From positions 1 through 29,029 of the forward strand of contig DASXDG010000031.1 of NCBI GenBank assembly GCA_036490795.1: a stretch of 29,029 nucleotides of DNA, read 5' to 3'. The notes beneath the pieces were generated by a model. It searched no databases. It saw only the letters and a list, made by a program, of their open reading frames with translations, and had not been told where the DNA came from. The stretch is from JAFARZ01 sp036490795 (GTDB lineage: Bacteria; Actinomycetota; Actinomycetes; Streptosporangiales; Streptosporangiaceae). A program made the translations under genes and the position numbers. Positions 22,135 to 29,029 of the stretch are shown here, one piece after another; positions within the stretch are counted from its first letter, which is position 1; each line of letters begins with the position of its first letter.

Positions 22135-23418
22135 ATGGCATCCGCCGAAGCTGGCGTACGCCGGTCGGTACTCCCTGGCGGCCTCCGGGTCGTCACGGAG
22201 TTCCTTCCGGCGGTACGTTCCGTCGCGCTAGGCATCTGGGTCGGCGTCGGGTCCAGGGACGAGGACCTGACGCACGCGGGTGCGACACACTATCTTGAGC
22301 ACTTGCTGTTCAAGGGCACCAAGAGGCGGACCGCGCTGGACATCTCCGCGGAGATGGACACGGTCGGCGGCGAGATGAACGCCTTCACCGCCAAGGAGTA
22401 CACGTGTTATTACGCACGCGTGCTCGACGAAGACCTGCCGCTCGCCGTGGACATCTTGTCCGACATGGTGTCCAGTTCGCTGATCACCCCGAAGGACGTG
22501 GACGCCGAACGCAACGTGGTCCTCGAAGAGATCGCCATGAATGAAGACGATCCGAGCGACACCGTGCACGAGGCGTTCAGCGCCAAGCTGTTCGGCGACA
22601 CGCCGATCGGCCGGCCGATCCTGGGCACCGTCGACTCGATTAACGCGATCACCAGGGAACAGATCTACGAGCACTACCAGGCCCGGTACACCCCGGAGCA
22701 CCTGGTGATCGCGGCCGCGGGCAACCTCGACCACGACCGTGTGGTGGAGCTGGTCATGGCGGCGTTCGGCCCGGCGCTGAACGCGAAGGCCGAACCCATC
22801 GCGCCGCGGCTGAACGGCGACTACATCGGGCACCCGCAGGGCACCGGCATCCAGCTGATCTCGCGCGGCATCGAGCAAGCCAACCTGGTTCTCGGCTGTG
22901 AGGCGCTGGCCAGGACGGACGACCGCAGGTTCGCGCTCAGCGTGCTGAACGCGGCGTTCGGCGGCGGGATGTCCTCCCGGCTGTTCCAGGAAGTGCGGGA
23001 AAAGCGCGGCCTGGCCTATTCGGTGTACAGCTTCGCGGCGCAGCACGCGGACACCGGCATGTGGGGCGTCTACGTCGGCTGCCTCCCGTCCAAGGCCGAC
23101 GAGGTGCTGTCGATCTGCGTGGACGAGATCGCCCGGGTTGCCGAGGGCGGCCTCAGCGACGCCGAACTGGCCCGCGGCAAGGGTCAGGTCCGCGGCGGAA
23201 TCGTGCTCGGCCTCGAGGACCCGTCGTCGCGGATGAGCCGCCTCGGCAAGTCCGAGCTGGTCTACCCGAAGCTGGAGCCGGTCGACGAGGTGCTCGCCGC
23301 GATCGAAGCGGTGAACCACGACGAGATCCGGGCGGTCGCGGCCGAGGTGCTGACCCGGCCCAAGGCACTCGCCGTCGTCGGCCCCTTCGACGAGGGCACC
23401 GAGTTCCCGCTGGGCTAA
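22135..23418 (+). CDS. M16 family zinc peptidase
   Basis: A 427-residue zinc metalloprotease of the pitrilysin/processing-peptidase family. The inverted zinc motif HYLEH is at His52-Glu55-His56 and the distal ligand is expected at Glu132 (EEIAMNEDDP), 76 residues after the motif as usual. The C-terminal half has the second, non-catalytic fold with RGLAYSVYSF. It directly follows pnp with no gap (TAGATG), the arrangement seen in many actinobacteria. No signal peptide is visible, so it should be cytoplasmic. Its substrate is unknown. A perfect 38-bp palindrome right after the stop ends the operon. Confidence 0.95.
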   Translation: MASAEAGVRRSVLPGGLRVVTEFLPAVRSVALGIWVGVGSRDEDLTHAGATHYLEHLLFKGTKRRTALDISAEMDTVGGEMNAFTAKEYTCYYARVLDEDLPLAVDILSDMVSSSLITPKDVDAERNVVLEEIAMNEDDPSDTVHEAFSAKLFGDTPIGRPILGTVDSINAITREQIYEHYQARYTPEHLVIAAAGNLDHDRVVELVMAAFGPALNAKAEPIAPRLNGDYIGHPQGTGIQLISRGIEQANLVLGCEALARTDDRRFALSVLNAAFGGGMSSRLFQEVREKRGLAYSVYSFAAQHADTGMWGVYVGCLPSKADEVLSICVDEIARVAEGGLSDAELARGKGQVRGGIVLGLEDPSSRMSRLGKSELVYPKLEPVDEVLAAIEAVNHDEIRAVAAEVLTRPKALAVVGPFDEGTEFPLG

Positions 23419-23425
23419 CCCCGAT

Positions 23426-23463
23426 CCCCGGCCGGGTCACTGACGTCAGTGACCCGGCCGGGG
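23426..23463. terminator. Perfect 38-bp palindrome, bidirectional terminator
   Basis: CCCCGGCCGGGTCACTGAC is followed directly by its exact complement. It lies between the convergent M16 peptidase and beta-helix genes, seven bases after one stop and 11 bases from the other. In either direction it gives a stem of more than 15 pairs. Confidence 0.85.
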
Positions 23464-23474
23464 GTGGGGACCCG

Positions 23475-25472
23475 CTAACACGGGCAGCAGGCGGGGCTTA
23501 CCATGACGTCGTCGGCGGCGAAGCTGGCTCCCGCATCGGGGCTGGAGATCGTGATCCGTCCCGGGTCGCCGCCGCGCGCGGTCAGCTTCCCGGAACCGAC
23601 CGGCTGGCCGTCGGCGGTCAGCGTGTACGTGCCGGTCGACGGGTGCAGCAGGATCGACAGCGTGGTCCACGCCGCTACCGGGTACCTGAACGCCGACTGC
23701 TTCACCGCGCCGTCGGAGGAGTACGCGACGAACCCGTCGTCGCCCAGGCCGAACGCGGCCACCTGGCGGCCCTTGGTGTCCAGCACCTGCACGTCCGCCG
23801 GCTTGTCCGCCTGCCCGGCGAACAGCCGCAGGTCGATGCGCGCATCCCCGCCCGTCGCGCCGAAGGCACGCGAAGCCGACGCCACGCCGCTCAGTGACAG
23901 CGACCGGCCGGTGAACGAGGCCGGGTCGGGCGTGACCACGGCAGGCCCGTTGACCGTCCAGTCCGCGGGCGCGGCCGCGACGGCGTCCTTGTCGAACGTG
24001 TCGGTCAGCACCACGGCGGGACCGGCCGCCGCCTGCACCGCGCCGACGTTGGGCGCGTTGGCGGGCACCGGGGCGAGCGCCAGCGGGAACGCCGCCGACG
24101 CGGGCACGGGAACGCCGGAACCGAGCGCCGGCGAGCCGGCCAGCAGCCGGTAGCCGAACGGGTCTTCACCGCCGGGGGCGGCGAAGCCGGGGTCGGTCCG
24201 CACAGCGGACCGGGCACCGGAGGGCACCGGCACCCCGTGCAGCAGGTTGTCCCTGACCACCCAGCCCGGGTTGGGCAGGTTCCAGCCGACCGTGCCCGCG
24301 CCGGACGCCGCGTCCACCACGTTGCCGGAGAACTGCACATCCAGCGGCGAGTCGGTGGAGGAGTCGGCGACCTCCTGGGCCACCCCGGCGCCGATGTACA
24401 CGGTGTTGCCGCTGATCGTGCCGTCGGACACCGGGCCGCCGGTGAACGTCAGGCCGTCACCGTGGTCATCGACGGACATGTTCCCGAGCACGGAAACCGG
24501 CCCGATGGGCGCCGCCGGCGCCGCCTGGAACAGCAGGAACCCGCCGCCGTTGTCGTGCGAGAGGTTGCCCTGCAGGGTCGCGTGGTCGGTCGCCGCACCG
24601 AGTTCGTACCCGGTGCCCGCATGCCCGGCAACAGTGTGCCCGCCGCTGACCTGGTTGGCCGAGATCGTCGCGCCGGTCGAGTCGGACAGCGTGATCCCGG
24701 TGCCGCCGAACCCCTCCAGCCAGTTCTGGTCGACGCTGGCGCCCTGCGTGGTGGCGACGGACACGCCGTCCCCGCCGACGTCGTACATGATGTTGCCGCG
24801 GATCCGCAGGCCGCGACCCGGATCCCAGGCCCCGGTGCAGGACGGGTGCCAGTCCGGCGCGACGTCGGGGCGCCGGCACCAGTTGGACGTCAGCGAGATC
24901 GCGTCACCGCTGATCCCGTGGATGCGGTCCGCGGCGACGGTCACGTTGTCCAGCGACGACGGCGACGCGGAGCCGAGCGACTGCAGCATGATCCCGTCCT
25001 TGACCGTGCTGATGTCCAGGTCACGCAGCCCGATGCCGCTCATCGGGCCGTAGTCCGTGGCCGTGACGTCGACGCCGTCCTGCCCGCCGGACAGGGCCAG
25101 GTCGCTGACCGCGATGTTGTGCTGGTTGGCGAGCTTCACCGAGGCGGCGGCGCCGCCGGCGTCGATGACCGGCAGCGCGGTCCCCGGCCCGTAGGCACCG
25201 ATCCGCACCGGTTCCGACGCGTCGCCGGACCCGCTGGGACTGAGCACGCCCTGGCAGGTCGTGCCGCGCTTGAAGTCGATGGAATCGCCGGACATGAGCG
25301 ACAAGCGGTTCACGTCCGCGAGGGTGTTGTACGGGCTGGCTTGGGTTCCTTTCCCGTCGGTCGCGGCGCCGCAGTTCACGTACGCGTGCGTGGGAACGCA
25401 CGCGGCCGCGGGAACGGCACCGGTGGCTAGCAGGATGAGGGCGAGAGTCGCGGTAATGGAGGTCTTTGACAC
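23475..25472 (-). CDS. Secreted right-handed parallel beta-helix protein
   Basis: The 665-residue protein has a Sec signal peptide (hydrophobic ATLALILLATGAVPAAA, residues 8-24) and about 400 residues of right-handed beta-helix coils marked by recurring N-x-V/I and DNGGG, SGNTV, DGIML steps (about 100-430). After a Pro/Ala-rich linker, the region about 490-655 (DTFDKDAVAAAPADWTVNGP) looks like a LamG/concanavalin-type jelly roll. It ends in CCPC, an unusual cysteine-rich terminus. Such proteins are often polysaccharide lyases or cell-surface adhesins; no catalytic signature is recognisable, so the function is open. The start is a GTG. It is convergent with the M16 gene and divergent from dapB. 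Confidence 0.85.
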   Translation of the reverse strand: MSKTSITATLALILLATGAVPAAACVPTHAYVNCGAATDGKGTQASPYNTLADVNRLSLMSGDSIDFKRGTTCQGVLSPSGSGDASEPVRIGAYGPGTALPVIDAGGAAASVKLANQHNIAVSDLALSGGQDGVDVTATDYGPMSGIGLRDLDISTVKDGIMLQSLGSASPSSLDNVTVAADRIHGISGDAISLTSNWCRRPDVAPDWHPSCTGAWDPGRGLRIRGNIMYDVGGDGVSVATTQGASVDQNWLEGFGGTGITLSDSTGATISANQVSGGHTVAGHAGTGYELGAATDHATLQGNLSHDNGGGFLLFQAAPAAPIGPVSVLGNMSVDDHGDGLTFTGGPVSDGTISGNTVYIGAGVAQEVADSSTDSPLDVQFSGNVVDAASGAGTVGWNLPNPGWVVRDNLLHGVPVPSGARSAVRTDPGFAAPGGEDPFGYRLLAGSPALGSGVPVPASAAFPLALAPVPANAPNVGAVQAAAGPAVVLTDTFDKDAVAAAPADWTVNGPAVVTPDPASFTGRSLSLSGVASASRAFGATGGDARIDLRLFAGQADKPADVQVLDTKGRQVAAFGLGDDGFVAYSSDGAVKQSAFRYPVAAWTTLSILLHPSTGTYTLTADGQPVGSGKLTARGGDPGRITISSPDAGASFAADDVMVSPACCPC

Positions 25473-25525
25473 GTTGCAGAACTGTAGACCGATGATTACA
25501 GTGCGTGACTGCTAGACACGCCCGA

Positions 25526-25538
25526 TATCCTTACCCGG
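25526..25538 (+). promoter_or_regulatory. Leaderless promoter -10 box of dapB
   Basis: TATCCT (25526-25531) ends six bases before the GTG start at 25538, and no ribosome binding site lies between. Confidence 0.5.
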
Positions 25539-26272
25539 TGACGAAAGTTGGCGTGCTGGGAGCACGGGGACGGATGGGCCGCACGGCCGTAGCGGCGATT
25601 ACCGAGTCGGATGACCTGGAAGTCGCGGCCGAGGTCGACCAGGACGACTCGCTGGACACGCTGACCGGCTGCGACGTGGTGCTCGACTTCACCCACCCCG
25701 GTGTGGTGATGGACAACCTGCGCTGGTGTGCCGGGCACGGACTCGACGTCGTGGTGGGCACGTCCGGTTTCGGCGACGACCGTCTCGCCGACGTCCGCAC
25801 CTGGGTCAGCACGAGCCGCGCCCTGGTCGTGCCGAATTTCTCCGTCGGCGCCGTGCTCATGATGCGTTTCGCCGCCCAGGCCGCGAAGTTCTTCGAGTCC
25901 GCGGAGGTCATCGAGCTGCACCACGCGGCGAAGATGGACGCGCCGTCGGGCACCTCGCTGCGCACCGCCGAGATGATCAGCCAGGCGCGCGATGCGGCGG
26001 GCCTGGGCGCCCCGCCGGACGCCACGACGTCAGAGATCGCCGGCGCCAGAGGCGCCATAGTCAATACCGTGCACGTCCACTCGGTGCGGGTGGCGGGGCT
26101 CGTGGCGCATCAGGAAGTGCTGTTCGGCGGGCACGGGGAGACGCTGACGATCCGGCACGACTCGCTGGACCGCGCGTCGTTCATGCCCGGCGTCCTGCTC
26201 GGCCTGCGCGGGATCAAGCAGCTCCCGCAGGGGCTCACCGTGGGGCTGGAGTCACTGCTCGGGCTCGAGTAA
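25538..26272 (+). CDS. dapB: 4-hydroxy-tetrahydrodipicolinate reductase
   Basis: DapB reduces hydroxy-tetrahydrodipicolinate with NAD(P)H in lysine and meso-diaminopimelate synthesis. The 244-residue length matches the short mycobacterial type. Cofactor motif GARGRMGR is at 8-15, GTSG near 74, and the catalytic segment ELHHAAKMDAPSGTS contains His128, His129 and Lys132. The GTG at 25538 is chosen because homologues begin with a short strand right before GxxGRMG and because a TATCCT box precedes it by six bases; a GTG at 25505 would add 11 residues. It is a single gene with its own promoter, divergent from the beta-helix gene. Confidence 0.96.
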   Translation: MTKVGVLGARGRMGRTAVAAITESDDLEVAAEVDQDDSLDTLTGCDVVLDFTHPGVVMDNLRWCAGHGLDVVVGTSGFGDDRLADVRTWVSTSRALVVPNFSVGAVLMMRFAAQAAKFFESAEVIELHHAAKMDAPSGTSLRTAEMISQARDAAGLGAPPDATTSEIAGARGAIVNTVHVHSVRVAGLVAHQEVLFGGHGETLTIRHDSLDRASFMPGVLLGLRGIKQLPQGLTVGLESLLGLE

Positions 26273-26280
26273 CCACGGTT

Positions 26281-26296
26281 AGTTATGATCATAACT
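26281..26296. promoter_or_regulatory. Perfect 16-bp palindrome, candidate operator
   Basis: AGTTATGATCATAACT reads the same on both strands and is AT-rich in a GC-rich context. It covers the -35 region of the DUF2277 promoter, starting eight bases after the dapB stop. It does not match the actinobacterial LexA box. Confidence 0.6.
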
Positions 26297-26312
26297 CCAC
26301 GTGTGTTACGGA

Positions 26313-26325
26313 TATCGTCGTTCTA
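26313..26325 (+). promoter_or_regulatory. Leaderless promoter -10 box of the DUF2277 gene
   Basis: TATCGT (26313-26318) ends six bases before the ATG at 26325. The palindrome at 26281 overlaps the expected -35 position. Confidence 0.45.
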
Positions 26326-26537
26326 TGTGCCGTAGCATCAAGACCCTCCGCCCGCCGTACGCCGAGCAGGTCACCGATTCCGACATCAGGGCCGCCGCCC
26401 TCCAGTACGTGCGCAAGATCAGCGGTTTCCGCGCCCCTGCCAGGCATAACGCCGAAGCGTTCGAGCGGGCCGTGAGCGAGGTGGCCGCGGCGACGGCAGC
26501 CTTGCTTGACCAGCTTGAGGTGCGGGCCGCCGGGTAA
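26325..26537 (+). CDS. DUF2277 family protein
   Basis: A 70-residue protein matching the small DUF2277 family: it starts MCRSIKTLRPPYAEQVTDSD and contains the conserved ALQYVRKISGFRAPARHNAEAFERAV segment. Family function is unknown; the resemblance to DNA-binding folds (arginine-rich, KISGFR) is only suggestive. The ATG at 26325 is favoured over 26301 because members start with MCR(N/S)I. Its 3' end overlaps the convergent MgtC gene by 119 bases. Confidence 0.9.
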   Translation: MCRSIKTLRPPYAEQVTDSDIRAAALQYVRKISGFRAPARHNAEAFERAVSEVAAATAALLDQLEVRAAG

Positions 26538-27036
26538 GACACCGGTCCTGGGGCCGATCCCCAGGTAAGTGCGGGTCGATCGGGTCGGAGTTGTCGTTGC
26601 TGAACCGGCTGGCCCAGTGGCGGCCGTCGAGGAAGCTCAGCATCTTGATGTGCCGGACCTCCAGGACGAACAGGGCAAGCACGGTCGCGAGCGTGGCGAT
26701 GAGCAGGTAGCCCTCGCCGGCCGCGGCGCCGATGGCGGTCGCGGCGAAGATCGTGGCGGCCGTGGTGATGCCGGTCAGCACCTGGCTCTGGCCGATCGAC
26801 TGCCGGAACAGCAGGCCGCCGCCGATGAAGCCGACGCCGGTGACGGCTCCGGCCAGGGCGTTCGGCGCGCCGTGGGAGGAGATGATGCCGATCACGCCGG
26901 CTCCCGCGCCGATCAGCGCGAAGACACGGTCCCCGGTGGGCGCTCCGCGCAGGTCGCGCTCGAAACCGAGGGCATAGGTGAGCCCGACCGCGACCGCGAG
27001 GTGTCCCGCTTCGGCCAGGCTCGACTCCAGGAACAT
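26419..27036 (-). CDS. MgtC/SapB family membrane protein
   Basis: A 205-residue protein whose first 150 residues form the MgtC/SapB membrane domain: LTYALGFERDLRG, RVFALIGAGAG and GVGFIGGGLLFRQ are characteristic. Hydrophobic helices follow to about residue 150 (FVLEVRHIKML). The remaining 45 residues are hydrophilic, Pro/Arg-rich, and read antisense through the end of the DUF2277 gene, so the original stop codon was probably lost. Members modulate magnesium or acid tolerance, in some cases through the F1Fo ATP synthase; the role here is unknown. Its first 124 bases overlap the end of the Nudix gene. Confidence 0.85.
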   Translation of the reverse strand: MFLESSLAEAGHLAVAVGLTYALGFERDLRGAPTGDRVFALIGAGAGVIGIISSHGAPNALAGAVTGVGFIGGGLLFRQSIGQSQVLTGITTAATIFAATAIGAAAGEGYLLIATLATVLALFVLEVRHIKMLSFLDGRHWASRFSNDNSDPIDPHLPGDRPQDRCLTRRPAPQAGQARLPSPRPPRSRPARTLRRYAWQGRGNR

Positions 27037-27512
27037 GAACCGGAGCCTAACGCACGCGGCACGTAGGCCGTAGGACCGGCGCTGTGCCGTGCGTTGAGCG
27101 ACGCGGTGATCCTGGCGGTGATGAACGGGGGAACGAGGCTGGCGTAGTCGTCGGTGAAGCGGTAGTCGTCCAGTTCTTCCTCCTGGAGGACGATCCGGTC
27201 GATCCGTTCGGCGTCGAGCGTGCCGCCGTCGAAGATGAAGTGCACGCTGGGCTTGGGCCGGTTGCCGTCGGGCGGCATCCAGTCCACGGTGAGCAGGCGG
27301 TCCGCGGTGATCTCCAGGCCGATCTCCTCGGCTACCTCGCGAGCGCAGCCCATGTGCGGCGGCTCTCCGTGTTCGAGGATGCCGCCGGGTAGTGACCAGT
27401 GGTCGCGGTAGTTCGGCTTCACCAGCAGGACGCGCCCGGCCTGGTCGGTGAACAGCGCCGCGGCCGCCGCGTACAGCGTGGGCAGCTGGGCGAACCACTC
27501 CTGTTCCGACAT
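26913..27512 (-). CDS. Nudix hydrolase
   Basis: A Nudix hydrolase of 199 residues. The Nudix box GGILEHGEPPHMGCAREVAE followed by EIGLE fits the G-5-E-7-REV-x-EE-x-G pattern near residues 46-69. The catalytic domain ends around residue 145 (PPFITARITASLNARH); the rest is a low-complexity extension that reads through the start of the MgtC gene in another frame. Substrates are nucleoside diphosphate derivatives of unknown identity. The ATG at 27512 shares a base with the stop of the GNAT gene (TGATG), so the two are translationally coupled. Confidence 0.85.
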   Translation of the reverse strand: MSEQEWFAQLPTLYAAAAALFTDQAGRVLLVKPNYRDHWSLPGGILEHGEPPHMGCAREVAEEIGLEITADRLLTVDWMPPDGNRPKPSVHFIFDGGTLDAERIDRIVLQEEELDDYRFTDDYASLVPPFITARITASLNARHSAGPTAYVPRALGSGSCSWSRAWPKRDTSRSRSGSPMPSVSSATCAERPPGTVSSR

Positions 27513-27955
27513 CACAGCTGCAGCTTGAAGCCGGCATGGGACTTGACGAAGCCGAGCCGCTCGTAGAAGCGGTGTGCGTCGGTCCGCGTGTTGTCCGAGG
27601 TCAGCTGCACGACGCTGGCACCGAGTTCTCTCGATCTCGCGATCGCCCACTGGATCAGCTGGCTGCCCAGGCCGTCGCCGCGCATGTCCCTGTGCACCCG
27701 CACCGCCTCGATGACGGCGCGGCTGGCGCCGCGCCTGGACAGGCCCTGCTGGATGCTGAGCTGGAGCGTCCCGGCCGGCTTTCCGTCCCTGACGGCGATC
27801 ATCAGGTGCTGGCGCGGGTCGTCCTCGATCCGCTCGAATGCCTCGTAGTAGGGCTTGAGGTCATCGGGTGTCTCACGCCGCGCACCCAGCGGATCGTCGG
27901 CGAGCATGCCGACGATCGCCGGTACGTCTGCTCTGGTCGCGGGCCGTATGTCCAC
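27512..27955 (-). CDS. GNAT family acetyltransferase
   Basis: The 147-residue protein is a complete GCN5-related N-acetyltransferase. The acetyl-CoA binding motif is RVHRDMRGDGLGSQLIQWA (about residues 86-104), and the C-terminal TRTDAHRFYERLGF block is motif B. The substrate is unknown. The GTG at 27955 is chosen because TAGGCT lies seven bases upstream, giving a leaderless start. It heads a probable GNAT-Nudix-MgtC transcription unit with overlapping genes. Confidence 0.92.
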   Translation of the reverse strand: MDIRPATRADVPAIVGMLADDPLGARRETPDDLKPYYEAFERIEDDPRQHLMIAVRDGKPAGTLQLSIQQGLSRRGASRAVIEAVRVHRDMRGDGLGSQLIQWAIARSRELGASVVQLTSDNTRTDAHRFYERLGFVKSHAGFKLQL

Positions 27956-27962
27956 GCTCCCG

Positions 27963-27968
27963 AGCCTA
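27963..27968 (-). promoter_or_regulatory. Leaderless promoter -10 box of the GNAT gene
   Basis: On the minus strand TAGGCT ends seven bases before the GTG at 27955, with TCAACA 16 bases further upstream as a weak -35 box. Confidence 0.45.
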
Positions 27969-27979
27969 GCGGGTGACGT

Positions 27980-28594
27980 CTAGCTGTTGACGCCGCCGCT
28001 TTCCTTTTGGTACTTGCTGCCGTACGGCTGCATGACCGCCGACTTGGGGATCCCGAGCACCTTGCCCATGTCCGCCTCCATGTTCGGCGACGCGGCCGCG
28101 GCCGTGCCCCAGACCACGACGGCCTGCGACTTGCCGCCAGGGGCGGTTATCGTGACCCGCTGGCAGCCGCTCGCGCCGTACGTGTAATCGGCGAGCAGGC
28201 GGCTGCCGTCATAGAAGGCACCGCCGTAGGAGAGCCCGACCTGGTCCGGGCAGTTGAGGATCGCCGTTTTGGTGTCCTTGTGCGCGATGGCCTGGCAGAA
28301 GTCACGGAACAGGGCCTGGACCTTGGCCGCGTTCGTCTGTGTCTTCTGCATGGACTTGGCTCGCTCCGGCTCGACCAGGTGCATAGCGCGGATCACGGTG
28401 ACCTTGGTCGCCAGGGAGGTGCTCGCGCAGCCGGTGGCGGTGCTCGAGCTCGTCGTCGTGCCCGTGTTGCTGGTGCCGTTCCCGGAGGTGCTTCCGCTGG
28501 TGTTCCCGGTGGCTACGACTGTTCCGCAGCCGGCGAGGGCCGCGGTGAGCAGGCCCGCCACCGCGAAGCCGCGAATCTGGCGTATTTCTATCAT
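27980..28594 (-). CDS. Predicted lipoprotein of unknown function
   Basis: The 204-residue protein has a lipoprotein signal peptide: a basic start (MIEIRQIR), a hydrophobic stretch, and the lipobox LAGC with Cys23 as the lipidated residue. A Ser/Thr/Gly linker of about 30 residues follows, then a folded domain with Cys residues (TGCAS, FRDFCQ, LNCPDQ, SGCQRV) that may form two disulfides. I do not recognise the family. The start is uncertain between ATG 28594 and GTG 28609; neither has a ribosome binding site. The gene lies downstream of mntP on the same strand, 201 bases away, with palindromic element copy B in between. Confidence 0.75.
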   Translation of the reverse strand: MIEIRQIRGFAVAGLLTAALAGCGTVVATGNTSGSTSGNGTSNTGTTTSSSTATGCASTSLATKVTVIRAMHLVEPERAKSMQKTQTNAAKVQALFRDFCQAIAHKDTKTAILNCPDQVGLSYGGAFYDGSRLLADYTYGASGCQRVTITAPGGKSQAVVVWGTAAAASPNMEADMGKVLGIPKSAVMQPYGSKYQKESGGVNS

Positions 28595-28651
28595 GGAAAT
28601 TAGACGCACTCTCGTGGCACTCAGTTCCCTCCGGGTTCGCGTTCGTGCCTG

Positions 28652-28751
28652 GGCTGCGTTAACGTGTCAGGTTTTCCCTATGTGGAAGTCTGACCCCCGA
28701 AAATGGGGGGTAAAGCGACACGAAGGGGAAAACCACCACGTTAACCCAGCC
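28652..28751. repeat. 100-bp imperfect palindromic element, family 1, copy B
   Basis: Outer arms GGCTGCGTTAACGTG and, from the other strand, GGCTGGGTTAACGTG are followed by matching GTTTTCCC segments, with an inner ACCCCC/GGGGGG stem. Shared blocks with copy A (3389-3470) are TTAACGTG, ATGTGGAAG, ACCCCCG, CACGAAGGGG and CCACCACGTT, all in the same order. It lies between two genes transcribed in the same direction. Confidence 0.75.
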
Positions 28752-28795
28752 GAAGAACGGACCTCTGGCATCAGAAGCCACTTGGGTCCATGTGG

Positions 28796-29029
28796 TCACA
28801 ACGCTCCGGCCGCCATGGCGGCACCCACGGCGATAAGAACAGCACCAGAGGAGAAATCGGCGAACCGGGCGGAGGCGAATCTGCCGATCCGAGCGCCCAG
28901 CTTCAGGCCGATCAGCGACATGGCGACGCTCACCACACCTATCACCACCGCCGCCACCCAGAACGCCACGTGATACGCGCCGAGCGCGAACCCCGCCGCC
29001 AGGTTGTCCACGCTGAGCGCGAACCCGAC
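28796..29029 (-). CDS. mntP: MntP-like manganese efflux pump, C-terminal end
   Basis: Only the last 77 residues are in the window; the start lies beyond the right edge. The segment ALSVDNLAAGFALGAYHV is the repeated Asp-containing motif of MntP (formerly YebN, DUF204), with helices following and the typical ending AVLIAVGAAMAAGAL. MntP exports manganese. In many bacteria it is preceded by a yybP-ykoY riboswitch, which would be outside this window. Confidence 0.88.
   Translation of the reverse strand, partial: VGFALSVDNLAAGFALGAYHVAFWVAAVVIGVVSVAMSLIGLKLGARIGRFASARFADFSSGAVLIAVGAAMAAGAL

Noticed and set aside
28610..28795. yybP-ykoY manganese riboswitch near mntP
   Set aside because: The riboswitch would be upstream of the mntP start, which is outside the window; this gap is downstream of mntP and contains palindromic element copy B.

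Overview
The window is chromosomal DNA from a high-GC actinomycete. The evidence is very strong G/C bias at third codon positions, frequent GTG starts, several genes that look leaderless, and actinobacterial gene families: LigD-type polymerase, DinB2-type polymerase, DUF1707, DUF2277, TIGR03084-like and replication-relaxation-like proteins. The genus cannot be fixed from the sequence alone. I see no tRNA, rRNA, CRISPR array, intact transposase or prophage.

Left part (1-9311) holds nucleic-acid genes mixed with ordinary ones. They are a LigD-type polymerase/primase domain (minus, cut by the window edge), a DUF2461 protein, a short-chain dehydrogenase, a DUF1707 protein, and a TetR regulator translationally coupled to a DinB2-like Y-family polymerase whose steric-gate position is isoleucine. 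A complete two-gene RNA repair operon follows: Hen1 (3'-terminal RNA 2'-O-methyltransferase) and Pnkp (kinase, phosphatase and ligase). Three of these systems are known in other species to act on RNA ends or to use ribonucleotides.

Middle part (9345-17318) is accessory. It contains a replication-relaxation-like/TIGR03084 gene pair, a 44-residue membrane protein, a DUF4230 protein, a MerR regulator with an aldo/keto reductase, a PadR regulator followed by a 146-residue remnant of an MFS transporter, and a FUSC-family membrane protein. Its gaps carry many tandem and inverted repeats. One is a perfect PadR-type dyad that includes the padR start codon. Another is a MerR-type promoter with a 19-bp spacer inside the end of the DUF4230 gene.

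Right part (17440-29029) is mostly core. It holds an APC permease, rpsO, a structured leader that I assign to the Actino-pnp RNA motif, pnp, an M16 peptidase, a secreted beta-helix protein, dapB, DUF2277, a GNAT/Nudix/MgtC run with unusually overlapping ends, a lipoprotein, and the C-terminal end of an MntP manganese exporter.

The least explained structures are two families of dispersed imperfect palindromes. Family 1 is at 3389-3470 and 28652-28751. Family 2 is at 10896-10975 and 14872-14960. No gene-scale system that is clearly new is visible. The best candidates for follow-up are the palindrome families, the padR start-codon dyad and the ribonucleotide-related gene group.
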